Shown here in pieces: positions 55,101-61,313 of a stretch of DNA of 64,000 bases. Source of the stretch: Amphiura filiformis (lineage: Eukaryota; Echinodermata; Ophiuroidea; Amphilepidida; Amphiuridae); contig NW_027305510.1 of the NCBI RefSeq assembly GCF_039555335.1, positions 1 through 64,000 of the forward strand, written 5' to 3'. A model generated the notes under the pieces. That model was not told where the DNA came from, did not search any database, and worked only from the letters and a program-made list of their open reading frames with translations. The stretch's first letter is position 1. Each line of letters opens with the position of its first letter. Made by a program: the position numbers and the translations under genes.

Positions 55101-58100
55101 CAACTTCCGTTCGGAGTAAAAAAAAAAAGTTAGTTTTTCATGGAGAAGAGACATGAACTTAGGGAAGGTTTTTATATTTTTTTGAAATTCGTCTTATTTT
55201 TCGAAATATTGCAAAAAACATGTGAAAAAAGCAATTTTGTCACTCTATTAAGTTAAAAATTGCACATAATGGTGTATATTTTTGTTCAAAACAAATATTT
55301 TGAAAAAATGAGAAAACCTTCCCTAGACTTTGATGTGCTCTAAACGATAGTGCAAAAGGTTTACCTTTTGCTTGCATATTTTCCGAGTTATCTTGTCACA
55401 AAAATCGTATAATATTGTTAAAAATGAACTCTGAGAAATCGACGTTTTAGTAAAAAAATGTCAAAATTATGAACAAAACGTCCTTATATTTTAAAACGGC
55501 AAGACTTTCACGCTTGTAAAAGCTGTATGTGGTGCATGGTCTAAATATGCATCTTTTTGCACCAATGAATCTATAATGTCTGTTTTTAGTGCGCCTAAAT
55601 CCAAAATAATTAAAAAATCTAAGTGGCTTTTTCACTGCAAATTTTTGTTTTGTTTACATCACATTTGCTGGCGTTAACAACATACCGAATGCGCCTTGAC
55701 TGCGTTGGACATACGCGCATAGGTGCGCCGCGTCACGCGACGCGAATAGCGCGCGTAATCACAATATTTCGCATTCGCGCATTGCCGACTCATTATTTCC
55801 CGCCAATTTACTAAGCTATCTTGAGCCATGTGACTTTTTAGAGTTGAAAAGAGTGAAATAAATCAAGCAAAAATACAAGTAAATATTAGGAAGTTGTATT
55901 TTTATCAGTTTCAAGTGAAAGAATACATCTTAGTGTTGATAAATATCAAGAAATCTCAAATTCGGGTGTGGACGAATGTGTCTCCCCTTACTCTGGCCTT
56001 AAGGTGGTACTACACCCCCTAATAAATTTTGTGACTAATTTTTACAAAAGTTATGTATAGGGGCATGGGATCCAATTACTTCACTGAAATTTCAGTTATT
56101 CAAGGCAAGTGGTTCATTATGTATGTTAAGAAATGAGGTACATTCTACATGTAGCGGTACCTCTTTTCTATAACATACTGATTGTCTTCAGTCACTGAAA
56201 TTACAATGTAGTAACTGGATTCCTTGCCCATATACATAACTTTTGTTTGTTATTACTTTTTGAGAAAAATGCAAAATTACTCCCAAATTTATCAAGGGGT
56301 GTAATACATGTACCACCTTAATCTATCTGCCTGCCACTACCTATCCCAATCAGCACACTATCCGCCCAATCCAAGTCAGAACACATAACATGAGGGCATA
56401 CATGTACTTACATATGAGGCTGTTGATATTGGCTTAATCTATCTGCAACTCTCTTGCTGTATTCTTCATATCTGGCTATATCAACTTTGCACTCTGCTGT
56501 ATGCGCTTCTAAGAGGGCGCTTTTCCTCTGCAAATCCACAAGTTTTGAGCAATTTTCTTGGTATTCAGCTTCTATGAAATTAGGAAGATACAAAATACAA
56601 TCCAATGTCATAGGGACCGATGAACATCTGAATCCAAATGTATTAGGAATACACCCAACAGATGAACATACGAAACAGATTCAGATTTTCAGCAAATAGA
56701 TGCAATTAGGATACATAACATAATTAAAACATTTTGCTAGGCAAATCCATTAAAAAAAGTAACTCACTACTTTAGCTTTCGCTGTGTGGGATGACGGCTT
56801 GATCACATTACTTGATTGTATGTATGTGATCGAAAGAAAAAAGGAGGCCGAAGCAATCAACCGTGATTGCCACATCTTCCCAGACCATACCTTTATCACC
56901 AATGTCTGTCTGCATTCTTACCACCTCTTCCCAGACCTCACCTTTATCACCAATGTCTGTCTGCATTCTTTCCACCTCTTCCCAGACCATACCTTCATCA
57001 ACAATGTCTGTCTGCATTCTTGCCACCTCTTCCCAGACCATACCTTTATCACCAATGTCTGCATTCTTACCACCTCTTCCCAGACCATACCTTTATCACC
57101 AATGTCTGTCTGCATTGTTACCACCTCTTCCCAGACCATACCTTCATCAACAATGTCTGTCTGCATTCTTGCCACCTCTTCCCAGACCTTACCTTTATCA
57201 CCAATGTCTGCATTCTTACCACCTCTTCCCAAACCATACCTTTATCACCAATGTCTGTCTGCATTGTTACCACCTCTTCCCAGACCATACCTTTATCACC
57301 AATGTCTGCCTGCATTGTTACCACCTCTTCCCAGACCATACCTTTATCACCAATGTCTGCCTGCATTCTTACCACCTCTTCCCAGACCTTACCTTTATCA
57401 CCAATGTCTGTCTGCATTCTTACCACCTCTTCCCAGACCTTACCTTTATCACCAATGTCTGTCTGCATTCTTACCACCTCTTCCCAGACCTTACCTTTAT
57501 CACCAATGTCTGTCTGCATTCTTTCCACCTCTCTGCTAAGATGCTGCATATCAGTCTTTGCTGTAGCAAGCTGTGCTATCAACGCTCTCTTCTTCTCCAG
57601 TTTCTCTGCGCGTTGTTGTGAATACTTGCGATCCCCTTTGTACTTCACCCGATATGCGGCACGTGCATTATTCCTGGAATTTCTTGTTAAGAAAGCTAAA
57701 AGCTCTTTTTTGATTGCTTACGATTTATGCATTACCACAATTATCAGAAAAAATACCACATGGGATACTTGTGCTTGCAGTTGCTTTGTGCATTGAGCTT
57801 TTTTGATATGGATCCGTTTAAGGGTTAATCTTCCATCCACATAAATTTCAAATGGAGTTACCCATTCAGGTAACCCAACTTGAAATTCACACTCCCTGTG
57901 TGGAAGATTAAGGTCATAATCCATAGGGGATGCATGGATTTCAACTGGAATAGTCCATTTTACAGAAAGTCACTGACCACTCATGGTCACACTCCTTATG
58001 GAAACCATATTTATTACATAAAACAGGCACAGAATCCTAATCGGCCAACATGAAAAAAACCATCACAGCCAGGATAAATAATTTTGGATACAGGAGTAGA

Positions 58101-60217
58101 TTAGACTTCGTCGGCAGAGTGCTACACTATCGTAAGTGCAGTTTGGACAGTTTTACAGGAGGAGCATTTTTGTGTTTAGCATAGCCGTTTGTTTCCAAGT
58201 AGCCATAAAATGACATGGGAATGTAAAGCAATTTGATTTTAATAATATAAACTATATAAATGGTGTTAAAGTTAATAAATCGATGAATTATTTACTGATT
58301 TAGATGTCGTAAGTGCCACATACGATAGTGTTACACTCAAATTGAAATGAGTGTAGAGTGCAACACTATCGTATGTGCCACATACGATAGTGTTACACCC
58401 AAATAGAAATAAGTGTGAGTGCAACACTATCGTATGTGCCACATACGATAGTGTTGCACTCAAATAGAAATGAGTGTAGAGTGCAACACTATCGTATGTG
58501 CCACATACGATAGTGTTGCACTCAAATAGAAATGGTGTAGAGTGCAACACTATCGTATGTGCCACATACGATAGTGTTGCACTCATTGCTAAATTGTGAT
58601 ATGCGTAATATCGGCTCAAATATCCAATATTTTGTCATTTTATGTTTCTTAACAAGTGTTAATTAATTTTGGCATATAATATTTACAATAGCAAGACACC
58701 TTTTGCCGTAATGTTATCTCTCAAGATTTATTACTGAATCTAAAACTAAAAACACCGGATTTATCATGGGAGCTATGAATGTAGCCAGCATGATGACAAC
58801 GCATACAGCCATGGACGTATAATAGAGCACGAAGTGCGATGGACTTGCAACTCCGTTCGTCGATGTGAGGTCAGCGATCGTCACGCTTGCAACATGTGGG
58901 CGTAGATGGCAGCAGCATTTTTCTTTAATTAGCATAAGTCTCCACAGCACTACGCATATTTTTTTACGTAGCTTTTAGTACTATCATGGTGGCAGCAGCA
59001 TTTTTCTTTACTTTTCCAATATGGCGCCGCCCTTGAATCAATTTGGTGCCTGTTGGAGACGCCATCGGACGCCATTTAAGCGCAGAGTAATACACAGGGA
59101 AAGCCGACGCTGTCGCCACCTTTTTGTATTGCGCTTGTATACGAGTTGCAACGGCCTGATACAGCCGTAAGCGTCACAGCCAGTGATGTGTCAGAGACGG
59201 TTTTGCACTTACGATGGTGTAGCATTCTGTGATTTTGTTGTTTAGGCCCTATAAAGTAGCATATGTGGCACATACGATGGTCTTGCAGCAAATGAAAAAC
59301 AAAATTAGCGGGCAAGACTATCGTAAGTGGCACATACGATAGTCTTGCATTCATTAATTAAAATTGCATTGCACTTACGATATTTTATTTTATTAATTAA
59401 AAAATAATTAAGCAATTTTGAAACTTAAAACCTGGTTTAAAATGTGCGTTTTTATATGGCCTTCCATAATTCGTCAAAATCTCATTTTGGCCAAAAATGT
59501 CACTTACGATAGTGTAGCACTCTGGCGACGACTTGACATTGTGAACACGCTGTGCTGAGTGTACATGGGTTGTCACATAGTCCCAGATGTCTAGCAACTT
59601 ATATAGGCACAGAACCTTAATCAGCCTACATATAAAATAACCATCACAGCCAGGATAAATAAGGATACAGGAGTAGATTAGACTTGACATTGTGTACACG
59701 CTGTGCTGAGTGTACATGGGTTGTCACATAGTCCCAGATGTCTAGCAACTTATACAAGCACAGAACCTTAATCAGCCTACACATAAAATAACCATCACAG
59801 CCAGGATAAATAAGGATACAGGAGTAGATTAGACTTGACATTGTGCACACGCTGTGCTGAGTGTACATGGGTTGTCACATAGTCCCAGATGTCTAGCAAC
59901 TTATATAAGCACAGAACCTTAATCAGCCTACATATAAAATAACCATCACAGCCAGAATAAATAAGGATACAGGAGTAGATTAGACTTGACATTGTGTACA
60001 CGCTGTGCTGAGTGTACATGGGTTGTCACATAGTCCCAGATGTCTAGCAACTTATATAAGCACAGAACCTTAATCAGCCTACACATAAAATAACCATCAC
60101 AGCCAGAATAAATAAGGATACAGGAGTAGATTAGACTTGACATTGTGTACACGTTGTGCTGAGTGTACATGGGTTGTCACATAGTCCCAGATGTCTAGCA
60201 ACTTCCCACGGCAAACC
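30957..60217 (-). CDS. HAUS5: HAUS augmin-like complex subunit 5 (spliced, 15 exons resolved, 5' end incomplete)
   Basis: Fifteen minus-strand exons, each with an AG acceptor and GT donor, join in phase: 60217-60137, 57673-57495, 56571-56412, 53448-53358, 46270-46185, 44633-44469, 43439-43355, 42419-42262, 41005-40855, 39589-39509, 38213-38068, 35588-35471, 33699-33555, 32391-32259, 31074-30957. They encode about 631 residues; human HAUS5 has 633. Landmarks shared with HAUS5 are CRGKLLDIWDYVTTHVHS at the start, a long coiled coil, GDGGQLFDTSTSS..MKSVHQLI, and the C-terminal AWWEQPAQ (human DWWEQPGQ). Known role: with seven other subunits, augmin recruits gamma-tubulin ring complexes to spindle microtubules for branching nucleation; HAUS5 pairs with HAUS3. 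The N-terminal ~17-35 residues probably come from an exon in or beyond the array at 62275-64000. Identity is inferred from remembered homologues. Confidence 0.87.
31450..31578. mobile_element. MITE, GATCTTTCGATCGACC termini
   Basis: GTGATCTTTCGATCGACCAT at the left is inverted at the right as ATGGTCGATTCAAAGATCA. The loop has TTATTATTTATGAAATCA. Copies lie at 35022-35220 and, in part, at 30055-30130. Confidence 0.8.
31797..32038. mobile_element. MITE, ATTTGAATGAACACAGC termini
   Basis: Left ATTTGAATGAACACAGCTGT, right its inverse (ACAGCTGTGTTCATTCAAAT). CG-rich interior with no ORF. It lies in the last HAUS5 intron. Confidence 0.9.
32259..32391 (-). CDS. HAUS5: HAUS5 internal exon (EVAAHDKKQLSRLFPLLQ)
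   Basis: Acceptor GTTCACAG, donor GCATG|GTAAGT. 133 bp, phase 1 to 2. Coiled-coil helix ending KDELTA, which joins to WWEQP in the next exon. Confidence 0.9.
32550..32838. mobile_element. MITE with GATATCTTGCACTTCCCAC end
   Basis: The left AAGATATCTTGCACTTCCCA is matched, inverted and imperfectly, by TTCTGGGAAGGGGAAGATAT at the right. About 200 bp is repeated at 44690-44885 (ACAATGCATTTCTTC, CTCAACATGAAAAC). Confidence 0.7.
33185..33373. mobile_element. GGAATAGCCC-type foldback MITE
   Basis: Right end GATTTCAACTGGAATAGCCC; inverted GGAAGGCATAACC and GGTCATGCTTTTC blocks. In a HAUS5 intron. Confidence 0.85.
33555..33699 (-). CDS. HAUS5: HAUS5 internal exon (APENLLSHVMDMKCQISR)
   Basis: Acceptor ATAATTTCAG, donor TAGCAG|GTAACA. 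145 bp, phase 0 to 1. Continues the coiled coil (IELQLNAQQVLYEEMTG). Confidence 0.9.
33790..34560 (+). repeat. AGGTCA-rich tandem repeat
   Basis: Six or so units of ~100-180 bp sharing AAACTTGGTGGGT, CACCCAGGGGTCATCTGAGG and TCAAATTAGTAAAACTGTC. AGGTCA half sites recur on the plus strand. Lies in a HAUS5 intron. Confidence 0.85.
35022..35220. mobile_element. MITE related to 31450-31578
   Basis: Shares TTTGATCTTTCGATCAACTA, TTATTATTTATGAAATCA, TTGTGATAACA and the inverted ATCAATGGTCGATCCAAGC end. Confidence 0.75.
35471..35588 (-). CDS. HAUS5: HAUS5 internal exon (GQYVPIFQLSINRCTDK)
   Basis: Acceptor ATACACAG, donor TATAAG|GTATGT. 118 bp, phase 2 to 0. The segment VPIFQLS..AFCDILNHLNFPLYK corresponds to the SSFIALSHKLGLP region of human HAUS5 (from memory). 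Confidence 0.9.
35896..36061. mobile_element. GGAATAGCCC-type foldback MITE
   Basis: Left TGGGCTATTCCAGTTGAAAC, right GGCTTCAACTGGAATAACCC. In a HAUS5 intron. Confidence 0.85.
36486..36983. mobile_element. TIR element, ~65-bp arms
   Basis: GCCAAAAAATTAAGGTACCA at the left is inverted at the right (TGGTACCTTAATTTTTTGGC). The arms continue through CCCCTGTATATC and AAAGACAAAT. About 498 bp, non-coding, in a HAUS5 intron. Confidence 0.88.
37290..37552. mobile_element. Divergent foldback MITE (GGGCTATTCAATTT type)
   Basis: AATGGGCTATTCAATTTAAA at the left and TTAAATGGAATAGCC at the right. Internal CCCCCTTGTGGAAGA and TCTTCCACAGGGGGAG form an inverted pair. Confidence 0.65.
37735..38005 (-). repeat. 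Tandem partial copies of the 3' end of a HAUS5 exon
   Basis: GGCAACCCAGCAAACTTCTC, from the exon at 38068-38213, recurs near 37760, 37883 (variant) and 37970. It is followed by CTACTGGAGCTTCTGATTGG and TCATCTCAGTAACCAATCA. The copies keep the TTACCTGTCTAAT donor side near 37848 and the GTGAGTCTCATCAACTGC block. Confidence 0.85.
38068..38213 (-). CDS. HAUS5: HAUS5 internal exon (LLRYMQTTLCGHEAGTVAM)
   Basis: Acceptor CATTTCAG, donor TAGACAG|GTAAAC. 146 bp, phase 0 to 2. Encodes LRNGVINEVEKFAGLPLQ. Confidence 0.88.
38816..39006. mobile_element. CG-rich MITE, AGAGGCCGTCAGC termini
   Basis: The left AGAGGCCGTCAGC and CGCCATCTTGTGGGTACA are inverted at the right (TGTACCCACAAGATGGCG, GCTGACGGCCTCT). 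CG-rich interior, unlike the AT-rich intron around it. Confidence 0.9.
39509..39589 (-). CDS. HAUS5: HAUS5 internal exon (DQKQNIIRVLVRQNSEAK)
   Basis: Acceptor GTGTTGTAG, donor AAACAG|GTTAGT. 81 bp, phase 0 to 0, 27 codons of basic coiled coil. Confidence 0.85.
39809..40090. mobile_element. MITE with ATATCACTCATACATAAATT end
   Basis: Left ATATCACTCATACATAAATT, right inverse AATTTATGCATGGGTGATAT. CG-rich core. Confidence 0.6.
40151..40219. repeat. Perfect-stem hairpin
   Basis: GGTGAAAGACGGATTGTTCC and CATTCCA pair with the inverse half ending ATCTTTCACC around a ~20-nt loop. Confidence 0.8.
40855..41005 (-). CDS. HAUS5: HAUS5 internal exon (NELELAANTAMVKCLHEF)
   Basis: Acceptor GTTGTTTAG, donor CTTGCG|GTATGT. 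151 bp, phase 2 to 0. Long charged helix (ETTASKATKEKEILYNKYQK). Confidence 0.88.
41062..41125 (-). pseudogene. Copy of the 5' end of the preceding HAUS5 exon
   Basis: AGCTGTGTTGGCTGCTAACT and CAAGCTCATTG plus the acceptor side CTAAACAACTTCCTATTAGG repeat 40977-41020, about 95 bp upstream in the gene. The copy includes the acceptor but only ~30 bp of exon. Confidence 0.85.
41860..42060 (-). repeat. Possible tRNA-derived SINE fragment
   Basis: On the minus strand CCTGGGTTCGAATCCCGGG (near 41992-42010) is a good Pol III B box / T-arm. A T/C-rich tail follows. No complete cloverleaf or clear A box is visible, so it is not called a tRNA. Confidence 0.35.
42083..42195 (-). pseudogene. Partial copy of HAUS5 exon 42262-42419
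   Basis: About 105 bp at ~88% identity: AACTAGCAGGTGATGTTAAC, CCTGGTGCATTGG and the donor AACAAG|GTAAAT are kept and the frame stays open (QLAGDVNNRLAIIYAK). The upstream ~50 bp and the acceptor are missing. Confidence 0.88.
42262..42419 (-). CDS. HAUS5: HAUS5 internal exon (EKQLAHIQNFTETERHLN)
   Basis: Acceptor CAATTTTCAG, donor AGCAAG|GTAAAT. 158 bp, phase 0 to 2. Encodes LDKRLEQLAGDVNNRLAMIY. Confidence 0.9.
43174..43352. mobile_element. GGAATAGCCC-type MITE abutting a HAUS5 splice donor
   Basis: Left TTGGGCAATTCCATACACCC, right GGATTTCAACTGGAATACCCC. It ends about three bases from the donor of exon 43355-43439, so most of the donor's intron side is MITE sequence. Confidence 0.88.
43355..43439 (-). 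CDS. HAUS5: HAUS5 internal exon (FKYGDGGQLFDTSTSSPN)
   Basis: Acceptor TTGTTTATAG, donor ATTACG|GTAATG. 85 bp, phase 2 to 0. Encodes LMKSVHQLIT. It aligns with the GDGLGDTEIS..MVHLIQEGW part of human HAUS5 (from memory) and is the only way to join its neighbours in phase. Confidence 0.85.
43500..44010 (-). repeat. Tandem decayed copies of HAUS5 exon 43355-43439
   Basis: Copies near 43520-43611, 43651-43725, 43781-43869 and 43945-44010, each with intron sequence (CAATTCAGAAAAAACA, GTCCTGGGACCCCTC). Copy one has an in-frame stop and an insertion. In all of them ATTACG/ATTATG is followed by AGGGGT, so the donor GT is absent. Confidence 0.88.
44129..44392. mobile_element. GGAATAGCCC-type MITE, one fragment plus one copy
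   Basis: A truncated copy (44129-44195, GGGCTATTCCAGCTGAAATC) is followed by a fuller copy ending GATTTCAACTGGCATTGCCC. Confidence 0.8.
44469..44633 (-). CDS. HAUS5: HAUS5 internal exon (QQRRNTIADKLEKIMTSN)
   Basis: Acceptor CTTGTGCAG, donor GCTGAG|GTATGA. 165 bp, phase 2 to 2. Encodes TAEQLLHSVAQTTEGAHYMV. Confidence 0.9.
44690..44885. repeat. Copy of the 32550-32838 MITE
   Basis: Shares CACTTCCCACAATGCATTTC, TGATTTACTATCTA and AAGGGAACCTGT in order. Confidence 0.75.
45853..45935 (-). pseudogene. Decayed copy of HAUS5 exon 46185-46270
   Basis: TTACTACTCACATTG, TCATCTGTTTTGTCTTCTCC and CTTGCAGTAAGCCCT repeat the 3' half of the exon with its donor side. The copy dissolves into the adjacent 21-bp minisatellite. 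Confidence 0.85.
45935..46165. repeat. 21-bp minisatellite
   Basis: About eleven copies of TGGGTGTATTTGGGAGACAT plus T. Because 21 is a multiple of 3, long open frames appear on both strands; I do not regard them as genes. It lies between a HAUS5 exon and its copy. Confidence 0.93.
46185..46270 (-). CDS. HAUS5: HAUS5 internal exon (KLTRETCEDIEGLLQDMV)
   Basis: Acceptor CACTTTGCAG, donor ACAAT|GTGAGT. 86 bp, phase 0 to 2; AT is completed by the G of the next exon (Met). Confidence 0.88.
46679..46816. mobile_element. Foldback element
   Basis: ATATGTGTACATCCATATCA and CACTTGTCGGCTGCTACATG are inverted at the right (CATGTAGCAGCCGACAAGTG, ATGGATGTACACATAT). An outer TATGTGAAACAG occurs as a direct pair. 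Confidence 0.88.
47271..48840. mobile_element. TIR transposon remnant, ~150-bp arms
   Basis: The left arm (AAATAAACACATC, AAATAAGTCCCCC, GTACCAATAAAAC, ATAATTATATGACTGTTT, GTTGTGTGAAAATGAAAGAT) is inverted at 48683-48840. The interior (~1.3 kb) has no recognisable transposase. Lies in a HAUS5 intron; superfamily unassigned. Confidence 0.82.
48949..49112. mobile_element. GGAATAGCCC-type MITE, left part, split by LINE
   Basis: Runs from the GGCCATTCC end through ACACTCCCTGTGTGGAAGAT to CATGTCTTCCATA, where the LINE 3' tail begins. The missing right end is at 53165-53203. Confidence 0.85.
49425..51361 (-). pseudogene. LINE reverse transcriptase and C-terminal region (frameshifted)
   Basis: Four frames in series. 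51361-50399 has WKRAKVIPVFKAGDPNDPSN then YRPISIL and LLDLKKAFDTV. 50391-50092 has GMPQGSIDGPLAFLIYINDL and the catalytic MYADDT. 50095-49859 has KCKHLGVIIDDTLTWNEQI. 49853-49425 has LPHLDYCNVVWGN and IQNRAARTI. These are standard CR1/jockey RT and post-RT blocks; at least three frameshifts separate them. Confidence 0.9.
51321..52761 (-). pseudogene. LINE AP-type endonuclease (frameshifted)
   Basis: 52761-52012 starts with an Asn-rich spacer and then LANLNICSLTGNIDELKHIL, VMGLGETFLN and RRGGVAF. 51941-51321 continues with GDLNCDL and VGLSDHS. These are the nucleic-acid-binding and catalytic blocks of the LINE endonuclease. About two frameshifts lie between 51942 and 52015. Confidence 0.85.
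52780..53150 (-). pseudogene. LINE ORF1 remnant with SGNH-esterase-like end
   Basis: Minus-strand frames read RTLIDATLKKFPSAHIIVSS and, after disruptions, DYVHLNNRGLGKLVMNLRRV. The D-x(2)-HLN-x-G motif is the last catalytic block of SGNH hydrolases, known in ORF1 of some CR1-like LINEs. Stops interrupt the frame. Confidence 0.6.
53165..53203. mobile_element. GGAATAGCCC-type MITE, right part, split by LINE
   Basis: CATAGGGGGTGTATGGATTT then CAACTGGAATAGCCCA: exactly the end missing from the copy at 48949-49112. Confidence 0.85.
53358..53448 (-). CDS. HAUS5: HAUS5 internal exon (SSTHQTIYFSKHGKGSLD)
   Basis: Acceptor CTTCCACACACAG (chosen over a nearer AG at 53433 because only this one keeps the phase), donor GCACG|GTGAGT. 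91 bp, phase 2 to 0. Ends EETGLETACT, matching the VRTACT stretch of human HAUS5 (from memory). Confidence 0.82.
53571..53680 (-). pseudogene. Degenerate copy of HAUS5 exon 56412-56571
   Basis: Encodes ECKVDIVRYEEYNK, like ECKVDIARYEEYSK of the real exon, and keeps GCCAATATCAACAG. The 5' third and the acceptor are lost, and no donor is evident next to the copy. Confidence 0.85.
53685..54890. repeat. ~64-bp tandem array derived from a HAUS5 exon-intron junction
   Basis: About 19 copies of a unit with CCTCCCGGTCCCAGTCAGTA, CACATATAACATAAGGACAT and ACACACTTATATATGAGGCT. The last block is the exon 3' end and donor side of 56412 (ACTTACATATGAGGCTG on the plus strand). Copies are nearly identical, with 2-bp indels in the TATATA part. 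Confidence 0.92.
54900..55998. other. HAUS5 intron, no feature seen
   Basis: AT-rich with poly-A/T runs. A CG-rich patch (55685-55765) stands out but has no ORF or symmetry that I can define. Confidence 0.4.
55999..56321. mobile_element. TTAA-flanked foldback MITE, copy 2
   Basis: TTAAGGTGGTACTACACCCC at the left, GGGGTGTAATACATGTACCACCTTAA-type end at the right, with inverted arms. In the HAUS5 intron just 3' of exon 56412-56571. Confidence 0.88.
56412..56571 (-). CDS. HAUS5: HAUS5 internal exon (EYQENCSKLVDLQRKSAL)
   Basis: Acceptor AATTTCATAG, donor CTCATAT|GTAAGT. 160 bp, phase 1 to 2. Coiled coil with AECKVDIARYEEYSKRVADR. Confidence 0.88.
56860..57494 (-). repeat. HAUS5: 51-bp tandem array of HAUS5 exon 3' end with donor
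   Basis: About twelve copies directly 3' of exon 57495-57673. On the minus strand each unit reads GTAAGGTCTGGGAAGAGGTG, GTAAGAATGCAGACAGACAT, TGGTGATAAAG. It therefore contains the exon end IGDK and a strong donor (AAAG|GTAAGG in most). At 51 bp the unit is in frame (17 residues, WEEVVRMQTDIGDKGKV); 4-bp deletions near 57060 and 57205 break the frame. Confidence 0.93.
57495..57673 (-). CDS. HAUS5: HAUS5 internal exon (KYKGDRKYSQQRAEKLEK)
   Basis: Acceptor AAATTCCAG, donor GATAAAG|GTAAGG. 179 bp, phase 2 to 1. Encodes LATAKTDMQHLSREVERM. I chose the first of many repeated donors because the coiled coil then matches human HAUS5 without a gap over about 77 residues (memory-based alignment). Use of a later donor would add multiples of 17 residues. 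Confidence 0.82.
57826..57957. mobile_element. GGAATAGCCC-type foldback MITE, truncated
   Basis: AATTTCAAATGGAGTTACCC, then GAAATTCACACTCCCTGTGT and GGATTTCAACTGGAATAGTCC. Confidence 0.8.
58270..58590. repeat. Palindromic tandem satellite (CTATCGTA)
   Basis: About five units of ~60 bp. Each contains the palindrome AACACTATCGTATGTG + CCACATACGATAGTGTT, joined by ACTCAAATAGAAATGAGTGT, itself a short inverted pair. Related CTATCGTAAGTG cores recur singly at 58125, 59210-59360 and 59500. Confidence 0.92.
59530..60136 (-). repeat. HAUS5: 151-bp tandem array containing copies of a HAUS5 exon
   Basis: Four copies downstream of the exon at 60137-60217, with a 151-bp period. Each encodes KLLDIWDYVTTHVHSAQRVH on the minus strand and ends in the same GTC-AA|GTCTAA or GTCGTC donor. 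They lack the acceptor and the first ~17 bp of the exon, replaced by CTTATATAAGTTG sequence. Confidence 0.92.
60137..60217 (-). CDS. HAUS5: HAUS5 exon (CRGKLLDIWDYVTTHVHS)
   Basis: Acceptor CTTTTAATTTCAG, donor GTCAA|GTCTAA (non-optimal). 81 bp, phase 2 to 2. The C-x-G-x(3)-DIW-x-Y-x(3)-HVHS signature matches the N-terminal region of human HAUS5 (CLGQGADIWAYILQHVHS). Confidence 0.82.
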
Positions 60218-60644
60218 CTGAAATTAAAAGAACAAGAATAGAAATTAATAACAGTGAGGATAATTCGTAAGTATGTAAGAATGAGTAAAAAGTGGGCTAT
60301 TCCATTTGAAATTCGTACACCCCCTATGGAAGATACATACGTATATAGAAGGTAACTTTTACGACAGTCTGTGATGCAGAAAATTATTTTGTTTGGAATT
60401 TATCTTTTCTACTTTTGTAAATGGTTTATCTGGAATAATTGCAACTGTTGAACTTATTTGAAATTCCAAAACCTTCCTGGGGTGGGGGGGTTCAAATGGA
60501 AGAGCTACAATAAAATGGGCCATTCCATTTGAAATCTGCCATACCACTGGAACAATTAAGGAAAGTCCTCCACAGAGGGAGTATGTGTTTCAAATGGAAT
60601 TGGCTAGGGTTAACTTTTTTGAGACCTGCCACTCCCACTTTTAT

Positions 60645-61005
60645 TTAAGGGGGTACTACAACCCTGTGGTAAATTTGTGACTATTTTTGTACTTTTCTCA
60701 AAAACTAATAACACACTGGTAATAGAAGTTATGTATATTATTGGGGCAAAGAATCCAATTACTACTGAAATTTCTGTGACTCAAGACAAGCGGTTCAGTT
60801 TATATGATAGGAAATGAGGTACATCCTAGCAGTACCTCATTTCTTATCATAAATAACGAACCGCTTGTCTTGGGTCATTGAAATTCCACTGTAGTAATTG
60901 GATTCCTTGCCCCTATAATATACATAACTTTTCTTACCAGTGTGGTATTTTGAGAAAAGTGCAAAAATAGTCACAAATTTATCGAAGGGTGTAGTACCCC
61001 CTTAA
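60645..61005. mobile_element. TTAA-flanked foldback MITE, copy 3
   Basis: TTAAGGGGGTACTACAACCC and the inverse GGGTGTAGTACCCCCTTAA. The arms share GACTATTTTTG and AGCGGTTC/GAACCGCT pairs; the AGGTACATCC..GTACCTCATT axis lies near 60830. Confidence 0.92.
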
Positions 61006-61313
61006 TATGTTAAACATTTATTTTGTTTCTATATTATTAATCAGGGTCTCATGGGAGACCCAGTATTGTAATTACTGAACTGAGTAACCCTCCTTGGAGG
61101 AGTCTGGATTTCAAATGTACATGTAATAGCCCAATGTACTCACAAGGCCAAATGGGTGTCGCTGTCTATCAGTGTATCACTAGTTCACTACAAGATGAAA
61201 ATATTGGGGTTTTCTATGAATGTGTACGTTTTCAATATTTTGTATGTGTTGGACTTATCACTTTGCATTTGAAGGGGTACAGAAAGGGCGTGATCGGTTA
61301 AATATGTGTGAAT

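Noticed and set aside
56784..57796. Plus-strand ORFs of 250-310 codons (PLPRPYLYHQCLSAF-type repeats)
   Set aside because: Antisense frames of the 51-bp HAUS5-derived array; composition is purely repeat-driven.
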